Part shown: in pieces, positions 1-7,287 of the stretch | Layout of the letters: the number at the start of each line of letters is the position of its first letter | Numbering within the stretch: the first letter of the stretch is position 1 | Assembly: GCA_903929795.1 (NCBI GenBank) | Contig: CAIYWC010000186.1 | Coordinates: 1 to 57,173 of the forward strand | Direction: 5' to 3' | Origin: an uncultured Myxococcales bacterium | GTDB lineage: Bacteria > Myxococcota_A > UBA9042 | Length of the DNA: 57,173 nt | Notes under the pieces: model-generated | What the model saw: the letters and a program-made list of their open reading frames with translations, nothing else | The model's database searches: none | What the model was told of the DNA's origin: nothing | Program-made: the position numbers and the translations under genes

Positions 1-77
1 CGCGGCCAGGACGAAGTGACCGCGCTGGAGGGTGCGCGTTTTGGCGAAACGCCGCGGTTTTGGGGAAGCGGCAACAG

Positions 78-98
78 TACTACATCAGGGTACTACAT
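78..98. repeat. 9-base direct repeat, 12-base period
   Basis: The nonamer GTACTACAT occurs at 78-86 and again at 90-98, about 100 bases beyond the 3' end of the decayed recombinase. Such a pair could be a protein-binding site or part of an old attachment site, but only two copies are present and nothing in the sequence tells which. The AT content is clearly higher than in the surrounding DNA. Confidence 0.35.
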
Positions 99-100
99 TT

Positions 101-166
101 TTCCGGGAGCCGCTTTTTGCAGGCCCCCGGAACGACAACGCCCCGGCGGGCGAACCAACCGGGGCG
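101..166. terminator. Two consecutive stem-loops after the recombinase remnant
   Basis: Two perfect inverted repeats lie side by side: TTCCGGG (101-107) with CCCGGAA (126-132), loop 18 bases, and CGCCCCGG (139-146) with CCGGGGCG (159-166), loop 12 bases. They sit just 3' of the minus-strand recombinase remnant, where a terminator is expected, but no T-tract follows on either strand. They could be a factor-assisted terminator or arms of a former attachment site. Confidence 0.4.
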
Positions 167-193
167 CTGCCGCTGAGCAGCCTGGAGTCGCTG

Positions 194-523
194 TCAAGAA
201 GCCTTCGATTTCTCGGCTTCCTCAGGCTTCACCACGCGCAGCACGGGCCGCACCCGCACGAGTGCATCGGCCTTTGCGTCGTCGCCCACGCCAGCGTCCC
301 GCTGCGTCATAGGCTCGCTGGTGTGGCCCATGATGCTCCGCAGGGTGATGCGGTCCATGCCCTCGGCCAGCATCATCGTGTTCAAGCTGCGACGCATGAC
401 CTGAGGGCCGATCTTGTGGTCGATTTCCGCCGTTTTGCCGCGTTCAATCCAGACCTTCTGCGACGCATTGGGGTCGCAACGGACGTCGCCTCGCCACCGG
501 AATGCGGGCCGTTTGGCAACCAA
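194..523 (-). pseudogene. Tyrosine recombinase C-terminal remnant, catalytic Tyr lost
   Basis: The 109-residue reading frame matches only the last part of a phage-type integrase. The second-arginine box (QVMRRSLNTMM) and the GH box (LRSIMGHTSEPMTQR) are clear. The catalytic tyrosine expected right after MTQR is Asp (codon gac instead of tac), so the protein should not cleave DNA. The N-terminal DNA-binding domain and first Arg box are absent: the frame continues open upstream of the TTG at 521-523 but the added residues (rich in R, A, S) look non-coding. The other catalytic residues of this part appear retained, which suggests that decay is partial. It is followed by strong stem-loops at 101-166. 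I read it as the scar of an integrated element; the rest of the element is not recognisable in the window. Confidence 0.6.
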
Positions 524-624
524 CGACGCGCGACAAATGGCACGGGACGCCGATTTGTTGGCGTGCGGTCTCTCCCGCGCAAAAGGCCCACGGCGGACGG
601 CAAATCCTCTGACGCCGCAAGGGG

Positions 625-2316
625 TTACTCGGGGCCGGGCACGACACCTCGGAACGCCATGCGGGATTCAGATTCCAAGAGGCGACTGAGAGCCGGCGCG
701 ACCTCGCGGGAACGGCGCGCGCCCAAGCCCAGCCAACCGCTCCATTTTTCGCCAAGCGCAATATCGCTCCACACGCATCGGCCCGGGTGCGACAGCTGGA
801 ACGGCTGGGCTTTCAAGTCCAGAACGCGCTTTTGGAGCGCTTCCGTTGACTCATCGCCCGGCAAGAACACGTGCTCCACCGGCACGCCGGCGTTGGCCAG
901 CACTGTGCCGGTCCGCGCGACAAAGTCTGCCGCCAGCGCGTCTGCGCCGGGCAGTCGGCCATAGACCTCGGCGGTTTCGGGCAAATGGAGCCACCGAACG
1001 CCGGCGAGGCCGTGGTCCAGCAAATCGGCGAGCGTCTCGGATGTCAGGTCGTGCGCCAGGGTCTCGAGCCAGACCTCCAGCCCGCGTTCCGCAAGGAGGG
1101 CGATGATTTGCGGCAACGCCGGATGCAGCAAGGGCTCGGCGCCGGTCAAAATAACCCGACCGCTGCTGAACTCGAGCAGCTGGGGCAGGCGGTGGATGAC
1201 GTTGCGCAAGGGAAACGGGTGCCGCACGCCATCGCGGGCGGTTGTGATGACCAGACGCGCGGCGGGGCTTGACGAGCCTTGTGCCAGAATGCGTTTGGCT
1301 GCCGGCCGTCGGGAAGGCGACGCGCCGATGGGCACGAACGCCTCATCACCATACAAGTCGGCGTAACCACGCGGAAAACCTTGGCACGTCGCGGTCAATG
1401 CGCACGCGGCGCAACGATCGGCCTTGGTGTACATGCTGTCGGCCACGGCGTTGCCGTCGGACTGCAGGAGCTCGTCGCGCAAGAACCAGTCGATGCTTTC
1501 GCCATACCGGCCATCCATGAGGCAGTACGGAATGTGGTGGTAGTACACGAGCAGACCCGCTTGGCGACCCACATCGATCGCCGCTCGCAGCTCGGGCGCG
1601 ACTTCGGGGTATAGCACCTGGAACTCGTTGTACTCCGCACCCGGTGGCACCATCGGCGTCAGCGTGAGCACGACCCGAAGTCCACATTCGCGCTCGAGCT
1701 CGAGGAAAAGCGTCACAAGTTGAACAAGTTGCGGCGCATTGAGCGTCGTCACGACCGCCTTGACATGGACCGTGACTTCCGGGTGGCGCGCCAGATTGCG
1801 CAGCGCTTTCATGACGTTTTGGAACGTGCGCGGATGGCGTGCGAGCTTGTTTTGCGTGGCCGCATCCGGGCTATCGACGGAGAGGTGACAGAAACGCATC
1901 CCTGCAGCGACAAGGGAGTCGACCCGACGGCTGTCGGCGAGGCGCAGCCCGTTGGTTTGAATGCCGAAGAACTTGATGCCGTGCGCCGGGAGGCGGGCGA
2001 TGACCTGGTCCAACTCTGGATGCACGAGCGGCTCGCCACCGGTGAGGATGGCGCGGTGGCATCCGTATGCAACACCGCGCGCGATTTGGGTGTCGATGGC
2101 GTCAAGCGTCTCGCGCGCTCCCACCTCCGTCGGCTTGAAGCAATAGACGCACTCCATGTTGCAGGCATTGCCCAAAAACACCAGCAGTGAACGGTCGAAC
2201 CAGGAGAAAAATTGCTGCTCGGCCGGCGCGCTCTTGGTGAGGTCAACCCACGAGTTCAGGCGGAAAACGAGCGGGTCCATCGGCCTGAGACATTGCGCGG
2301 TCGAGTCGTTCGACAT
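625..2316 (-). CDS. Radical SAM protein with SPASM-like cysteines and a second, cluster-less barrel
   Basis: The 563-residue protein has the radical SAM CxxxCxxC motif at C52, C56, C59 (GNACNMECVYC), then ILTGGEPLVHP, the usual SAM-contacting strand. Around residues 300-325 a Cys group (CAACALTATC, followed by QGFPRGY) resembles a SPASM or twitch site for an extra Fe-S cluster. From about residue 355 a second barrel-like region repeats the pattern (RVILTGAEPLLHP, then ERGLEVWLET) but has no CxxxCxxC. It therefore looks like a duplicated domain that lost its cluster. Start ATG 2314-2316 has an upstream GGAGGT. It is the last gene of a minus-strand run with the S33 peptidase and the B12-type radical SAM gene. 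Substrate unknown; peptide modification is possible from the family and the neighbouring peptidase. Confidence 0.8.
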   Translation of the reverse strand: MSNDSTAQCLRPMDPLVFRLNSWVDLTKSAPAEQQFFSWFDRSLLVFLGNACNMECVYCFKPTEVGARETLDAIDTQIARGVAYGCHRAILTGGEPLVHPELDQVIARLPAHGIKFFGIQTNGLRLADSRRVDSLVAAGMRFCHLSVDSPDAATQNKLARHPRTFQNVMKALRNLARHPEVTVHVKAVVTTLNAPQLVQLVTLFLELERECGLRVVLTLTPMVPPGAEYNEFQVLYPEVAPELRAAIDVGRQAGLLVYYHHIPYCLMDGRYGESIDWFLRDELLQSDGNAVADSMYTKADRCAACALTATCQGFPRGYADLYGDEAFVPIGASPSRRPAAKRILAQGSSSPAARLVITTARDGVRHPFPLRNVIHRLPQLLEFSSGRVILTGAEPLLHPALPQIIALLAERGLEVWLETLAHDLTSETLADLLDHGLAGVRWLHLPETAEVYGRLPGADALAADFVARTGTVLANAGVPVEHVFLPGDESTEALQKRVLDLKAQPFQLSHPGRCVWSDIALGEKWSGWLGLGARRSREVAPALSRLLESESRMAFRGVVPGPE

Positions 2317-2469
2317 GCCACCTCCGAACTGGCTCGCGCCCGCTCTTTTGCGCCCGCAACAACCCGCCCTTGGTCATTCTGGACTCGGCAAACCGGTGAG
2401 TCAAGCGCGGTTCCCGGCGCGGTGGCGGGTCGAACTTGCCTTGGCGCTGCTGGTTCGGAGCCGCGATCG

Positions 2470-3261
2470 TTACGCGTTGGACACTGCAGCGCGGTTGCCA
2501 AGCTGCGCCTGGGTGAACTGGGCAATGCTGGCCAGAAGTCGGTCGGGCTCCTCCAGAAACGGCGCGTGGCCGCAATGTGCCAGGACGACGACCTGCGCCC
2601 CAAGGCGCCTCGCCAGGTCCTCAACGGGCGCGAACGGCGTCACGTCGAATGCCCCGTGGATGACCAGCGCCGGGATGTGCTTCGCAGCGTCGCACAGCCG
2701 AGCAAAATCCACGGCGCGCAGGGAGTTGTCGATTGCAGCGGCGACAGCGTCATTGCGGGAGACGTTGCCCAGGCTCAGGGCGCGCGCAGGGACGGCAAAA
2801 TACGGCGCCAGACCGGGTGCGACGCCCGCGGCGATGGCCGCCGCGACCTCTGGCCGTGCCAGCGCGCGGGTCAGCTCAGCGGCCAGGTCGCAGGGCAGCA
2901 GCGTTGGCGGTGAAATCAGGACCAGCTGCGCAACGCGCGATGGATGGGCCGCCGCGTACAGCAAGGCCAAACGCGCACCCCACGAGAACCCGATGAGTGA
3001 AAGGCGCTCACAGCCGAGGTGCTCCCGCACTGCTTCCAGGTCGGCGATGTGCGTTTCGTAGCCCGCCGGCGTCCCAGTCGATTGCCCACATGCGCGCTGG
3101 TCATAGTAGACAACCTGGGCGCCGTCGTTCGCGAGCTTGTCAAAATGTGGCGCGACGACGTCGAGCGATTCTCCAGGGCCGCCATGGAGAACGAGCAGCG
3201 TGTCCGAGCGCGCACCACCGATCGTGATCACGCGGAGCCGTGCCCCCGCGACGGGGACCAT
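2470..3261 (-). CDS. Alpha/beta hydrolase, prolyl aminopeptidase-like (peptidase family S33)
   Basis: Oxyanion loop HGGPG, DQRACGQS, nucleophile elbow GFSWGA, acid in VIHGAFD and histidine in LAHCGHAPFLEEP give the full Ser-Asp-His triad of S33 peptidases, which remove N-terminal proline or act on small esters and amides. The frame could start at a TTG at 3318, which would overlap the upstream radical SAM gene by 43 bases. I prefer ATG 3259-3261 (263 residues), which leaves a 14-base gap and begins MVPVAGARLRV, directly before the first core strand. Position between two radical SAM genes on the same strand suggests a role in processing or releasing a modified product, but this is inference; a general hydrolase is equally possible. 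There is no signal peptide, so it should be cytoplasmic. Confidence 0.8.
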   Translation of the reverse strand: MVPVAGARLRVITIGGARSDTLLVLHGGPGESLDVVAPHFDKLANDGAQVVYYDQRACGQSTGTPAGYETHIADLEAVREHLGCERLSLIGFSWGARLALLYAAAHPSRVAQLVLISPPTLLPCDLAAELTRALARPEVAAAIAAGVAPGLAPYFAVPARALSLGNVSRNDAVAAAIDNSLRAVDFARLCDAAKHIPALVIHGAFDVTPFAPVEDLARRLGAQVVVLAHCGHAPFLEEPDRLLASIAQFTQAQLGNRAAVSNA

Positions 3262-3275
3262 CGCAACTGTTCGCG

Positions 3276-5165
3276 TCACGGTGTCGACTCGTGCACCGCA
3301 TCGAGCGCTGTGAGGCAACGGCCCACGAGCGCCGCGTCAAAATCGCAGGCGATTCCCAGCCAATTCGAGAGGTAGCTGACGTTGAACAACCGCGTAAACG
3401 CAAAGGTCTTTCGTGTCTCATCGCGGTGCTCCACGGAGACGGCAACGCGCTGCGCGTCACGGCGAAACACGGCAATCAGCGCGTCAGGACGGCGCACGAG
3501 CTGTTCGACGGACCAGTCGCCTGTCAGCTGTGCCAGCGCCTCCGCGACGCTGTCCCACTGCGGGAGCGGCTCCGGGAGCGGTTCGTCGCCACCTGGAATC
3601 ATCTGGTCGAACAGCCGCCCGTGGCGCGCCATCCAGGTGTCGACGCGGGCCTGATGGGCCTCGCCCATCATCGCCGGGAGCGCCAGATAGGGTGGAATTG
3701 GCGAAAGCGTCGGCGCACGCCCGGCGACGTGGTCAAACACCCGCATGAAACGGTCCGCTCGCTCCGACGGGTCGCCGCCCGGAACGTCGGCCCGCCACAG
3801 CACGCCGCGCGGTTGACTTGGATGGATACCGAGCTGCGCTGGCCCTTGGGCAGAACGAAAGTAGAGGTATGGCAGCACGGTAATCGTCTCGATGCGACCA
3901 CCCTGTTGCAGGGTCCAATCGACAAAGCGCAGCGCTTCCTGGAAGTGCGCCTCTGTCTCGCCCGGCAAGCCGACGAGGACACCGAACGTCAAGGCGCCGC
4001 CGGACTGCAGGTAGGTAGCGACCGCGGCGGTCACTTCTGACATCGTCCCCGGTCTGCCGAATCCGCGACGGAGGAGGTCGTTGGCGCCGTCGAGGCCGAA
4101 GAACGTGCTCTCAAAGCTGGCTTCACGCCACAGCTTTAGCCGCTCTTGCGTGACGCGGGCATCAAAAAGCGTCTGGCCGCGTAAATAAGGGCGCGTCCCC
4201 CAGCGCGGCGTGCGCGCGACGACGCCCCGCAAGACGTCGTCGAGTTGTTCCGGCAGTGCGTTTGTGCTCGCGTCGCTGAGTTGCAAGTTGAGCTGCGGTG
4301 CGTCGCGATCATGGAGCGCACGCCACGCATCGACGATGCCGTCGATTTCTTCCAGCAAGCGTTCCTGGCTCCCGCGGCCAAAACGGCTGTACGTGACGCG
4401 ATTGGAACAGTACGAGCAGTGGTACGGACATCCCCAGTTGAGCAGCAGCGGCACAGTCGGACCGCGTTCCCCCTTGAGCAGTCGCAAGATGGGCGCGTAC
4501 CGGATCGTCGGACGCGCCGGTTGGTCGCTTGCGGGACGGTCTGGCGGTGCAATCGGCGCCGTGCCGTGGGCTTCATGGACCCAGACATTTTTCAGACCCA
4601 GCGCCGCGGCCGGGTCGGCCAACAGGGCGCGCATCACTGCCACGATGACCGCTTCTGCGTCGGCGCCGACGACCGCATCGACAAAGGGCAGCAGCAGCAA
4701 CGCCGGGTCCTCAATCGCTTCCGGACCGCCGATGACAATCCGAACGTGCGGGCGGCGTTCCTTGATCAGCCGGGCGACAAGCAGCGTCACGTCGACGTTG
4801 CTCCGGAACACCGAAAGCCCGATCACCGTCTCGTCGCCGGCGAGGAGCGCATCCACCATCTGGTCAAAAAAGGCCGGCGCAGCGGCGTAGGCCTCCGCCA
4901 TCGCCTGCAGCCGATCCTGCAGCGTTGGATCAAACGTGAACGTGACAAGCGAGGCGTGTGCGGCGAGTTCCGGCAGGGAAAAAGGTGGATCGAGCGGCCG
5001 AACGACGCGCGCCACAATCCCCGCTTCAGCCAAAAGCGCGTAGTGCAGGACGACGCCCATGCTCAGCCACGGCTGCGTGTAGTAAGGCGGCAGGTTGCAG
5101 AGGACGACGTCGCCGCGTTCGACCGAGTGACGGTACTGGGCGATGGTCTCTGGCGTCGCGATCAT
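3276..5165 (-). CDS. Radical SAM protein with N-terminal B12-binding-like domain
   Basis: From ATG 5163-5165 the protein has 629 residues. The first 200 form a Rossmann-like region (GLSVFRSNVDVTLLVARLI, VRIVIGGPEA, DAVVGADAEA) as in B12-dependent radical SAM enzymes of the BchE/HemN-like class, but I see no DxHxxG cobalt-ligand motif. The cluster motif is C246, C250, C253 (NWGCPYHCSYC). Further on are strands such as FGVLVGLPGET, typical of this class. The frame extends 52 codons further upstream, but that stretch is a low-complexity string of G, A, R and is unlike coding sequence of the family. The family typically methylates or rearranges unactivated carbons; the substrate here is unknown. 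It is the first gene of the minus-strand run at 625-5165. Confidence 0.8.
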   Translation of the reverse strand: MIATPETIAQYRHSVERGDVVLCNLPPYYTQPWLSMGVVLHYALLAEAGIVARVVRPLDPPFSLPELAAHASLVTFTFDPTLQDRLQAMAEAYAAAPAFFDQMVDALLAGDETVIGLSVFRSNVDVTLLVARLIKERRPHVRIVIGGPEAIEDPALLLLPFVDAVVGADAEAVIVAVMRALLADPAAALGLKNVWVHEAHGTAPIAPPDRPASDQPARPTIRYAPILRLLKGERGPTVPLLLNWGCPYHCSYCSNRVTYSRFGRGSQERLLEEIDGIVDAWRALHDRDAPQLNLQLSDASTNALPEQLDDVLRGVVARTPRWGTRPYLRGQTLFDARVTQERLKLWREASFESTFFGLDGANDLLRRGFGRPGTMSEVTAAVATYLQSGGALTFGVLVGLPGETEAHFQEALRFVDWTLQQGGRIETITVLPYLYFRSAQGPAQLGIHPSQPRGVLWRADVPGGDPSERADRFMRVFDHVAGRAPTLSPIPPYLALPAMMGEAHQARVDTWMARHGRLFDQMIPGGDEPLPEPLPQWDSVAEALAQLTGDWSVEQLVRRPDALIAVFRRDAQRVAVSVEHRDETRKTFAFTRLFNVSYLSNWLGIACDFDAALVGRCLTALDAVHESTP

Positions 5166-5428
5166 CAAGGTTGCCGACCCAACTTGCCCTGCATGCCACG
5201 CACACTCTTCGCCGGTCGCGTCAGTCGCACCAGCGACCCCGGCGTGCCGTGGAGCGGCACCGGCCAAACCATCGCGGCGCCGGGCGGCGGGATCGCGACC
5301 CGCAATTCGCCCCACGCGCACCCGATCCGCTGCGCTCCGGAAGTCTTGCCGGTCGCAGGGCGCCCGTCAAGGCGCATGTGCTTCTCGGCGCGTCTGAGAC
5401 CAGATTTGTATCCTGATTTCAGGTACTT
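5166..5428. other. Intergenic region upstream of the radical SAM run
   Basis: This 263-base gap separates two minus-strand genes and must hold the promoter of the radical SAM run if that run is an independent unit. A small hairpin, CCTGA (5412-5416) with TCAGG (5419-5423), lies a few bases beyond the diguanylate cyclase stop, in an AT-rich patch. No good -35/-10 pair was found. The stretch also reads open as an N-terminal extension of the radical SAM gene, which I reject on composition. Confidence 0.3.
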
Positions 5429-7228
5429 TTATCCGTTCATCGGGTCGCCAAAGACGCGCAGGCAGTTGCGCCCGGCCTGCTTGGCGGCGTGCATGGCGGA
5501 TTCGGCCTGGTGCAGCAGCGCTTCGCCGTCGGTTTCGTCGTCCGGATAGACGCTGAGGCCGAGGCTGAACGACACGGACACGGTGCGGCCCGCGATGTGC
5601 AGGGGCTCGCGCAGGGCGTCGAGGAGCTGGCCGGCCTGAAGCGCGGCGGCGGCTTTGTCCGCGACGTCGGCGAGCAGGACCGCGAATTCGTCGCCGCCCA
5701 TGCGCCCCGCGGTGTCGCTTCCGCGCACGGACGCGCGCAGGCGATGGGCCACGGCGCGGACCACTTCATCCGCCGCAGCCTCGCCGATCTCCGCGCTGAG
5801 CCCTTTGAATTCATCCAGATCCAAGAAAAGCACGGCAAACCGCGTTTTGGCGCGGCGCGCGTCCTCCACGGCCTGTTCCAAGCGGTCGTAGAGCAGCAGC
5901 CGGTTCGGCAGCCCGGTCAGGCTGTCGTGGTGGGCCAGCCGCACCATGCGAATCGCCAGCGCGCGGGCCTCGCTGACGTCATGCGCCACGACGACCGCGC
6001 CGAGCGCTTGGCCTTCCGGACCGTGGAGCGACGACAGCGAATATTCCACCGCAACCTGCGAGCCATCGCGCCGCAGCAGCCACGCCGTGCGCTTGGCTGT
6101 GGCTTGGGCTTGGCCAGCGACCGCCTCGCGCAATTGCTCCGCGTCGAACTCGCCCGAAAACGCCCGCAGCGCCAGCACGGCCACCAGCGGCTGCCCCTGC
6201 GCCGCCGCGAGCGTCCAGCCGGTCATCTGCTCCGCCACGGGATTCAGGTACACCACGCGGCCCGCCGCATCCGCGGTGATCACGGCCTCCGTGAGCGCAC
6301 TCAAGGTGATGCGCGCCGTCTCCTTCTCAGCAACAAGCGCCTTCTCGGCGATCCGGCGATCGGAGATGTCGGTGAAAAGCACAAAGAAGCCGCGCACTTC
6401 TCCGTCACTGATGTCCGGCACGTAGGACGCCTGGGAGTAGTACATCCTGCCGTCCGGGCGCTCGGCATCCCGGTAGAAGACCTGTGCCTCGCCGCGCAGC
6501 GCCGCTTCCATGTGCGGCAGGTTCGCCTGATACATGAACTCGCCGACGACCTCCCGGATGTGTTTGCCGCGCAGCGTGCCGGGCGCGACGCCGAACCAGT
6601 CGTAATAGGCTTGGTTGGCGTGCCTGTTGCGCAAGTCCTTGTCCCAATAGCCGATGAGCGCCGGCATGTGGTCCATGACCGTGACGATCTCCTGGGTCAG
6701 CCGGTCGCGTTCCGTCTCCGCCTGGTGGAACTCGATGGTGCGGCGCCGCAGCGTCAGCAGCGTCATCACCTGGACCGCCAGCAGCTGCAGCAGCCGCACG
6801 TACTCGTCGGAAAACCCCCGCGGCACGTGATCGACCGCACAAAGTGCGCCGAGCGTGAAGCCTTCCGGCGTCCGGAGCGGCACGCCGGCATACGCGCGGA
6901 TGTGCGGCGGTCCAACAACGAGCGGGTTATCGGCAAATCGCGGATCGGCCAGTGCATCCGCGATGACGAGCGGTGCCTGTTCAAAGACGACGTAGCTACA
7001 AAACGCCGGATCCCGTGGCGTTTCGAGTGTCTTGATCCCATAGCGCGCCTTGAACCACTGGCGGTCAGCGTCCACGATCGACACAAGCACGATCGGTACG
7101 TTCAGCAGCCGCGCGGCAATCTCGACCAAGGCGTCGAATTCGGGCTCCGGCGCCGTGTCGACAATCTGGTAGCGCGCCAAAGCTGCAAGCCGGGCCTGTT
7201 CGTCCGCTGGCTTGGGCGCAGGCAGCAT
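5429..7228 (-). CDS. GAF-PAS-PAS-GGDEF diguanylate cyclase
   Basis: The 599-residue protein starts MLPAPKPADEQARLAAL, typical of GAF sensor proteins, with GGAGG seven bases before ATG 7226-7228. A GAF domain covers about 25-155 (VSIVDADRQWFKARYG, CSYVVFE, GVPLRTPEGFTLGALC), followed by two PAS domains (about 185-310, ending FFVLFTDISDRR; and 320-425, with AVITADAAGRVVYLNP). The GGDEF domain begins LAHHDSLTGLPNR; the active site RMGGDEF is intact, and an RxxD inhibitory site (RGSD) lies five residues before it, so product inhibition by c-di-GMP is expected. No transmembrane segment or EAL domain is seen. It should be a cytoplasmic sensor that makes c-di-GMP; the signal is unknown. The 89 codons upstream of this start are open but are not coding-like. 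Confidence 0.9.
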   Translation of the reverse strand: MLPAPKPADEQARLAALARYQIVDTAPEPEFDALVEIAARLLNVPIVLVSIVDADRQWFKARYGIKTLETPRDPAFCSYVVFEQAPLVIADALADPRFADNPLVVGPPHIRAYAGVPLRTPEGFTLGALCAVDHVPRGFSDEYVRLLQLLAVQVMTLLTLRRRTIEFHQAETERDRLTQEIVTVMDHMPALIGYWDKDLRNRHANQAYYDWFGVAPGTLRGKHIREVVGEFMYQANLPHMEAALRGEAQVFYRDAERPDGRMYYSQASYVPDISDGEVRGFFVLFTDISDRRIAEKALVAEKETARITLSALTEAVITADAAGRVVYLNPVAEQMTGWTLAAAQGQPLVAVLALRAFSGEFDAEQLREAVAGQAQATAKRTAWLLRRDGSQVAVEYSLSSLHGPEGQALGAVVVAHDVSEARALAIRMVRLAHHDSLTGLPNRLLLYDRLEQAVEDARRAKTRFAVLFLDLDEFKGLSAEIGEAAADEVVRAVAHRLRASVRGSDTAGRMGGDEFAVLLADVADKAAAALQAGQLLDALREPLHIAGRTVSVSFSLGLSVYPDDETDGEALLHQAESAMHAAKQAGRNCLRVFGDPMNG

Positions 7229-7287
7229 CGCACATCCTCCAAGCGCGGAGCTTAGTCCATGCCGACCCGCTGGCAAGTTCCGCTTGG

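Noticed and set aside
2317..2469. Possible precursor-peptide gene between the peptidase and the radical SAM gene
   Set aside because: No open frame with a ribosome site, leader-like sequence or plausible core; only the start region of the radical SAM gene is recognisable.
5412..5423. Hairpin CCTGA/TCAGG after the diguanylate cyclase as a rho-independent terminator
   Set aside because: The stem has five pairs with a two-base loop and no T-tract on the minus strand, so I do not call it.
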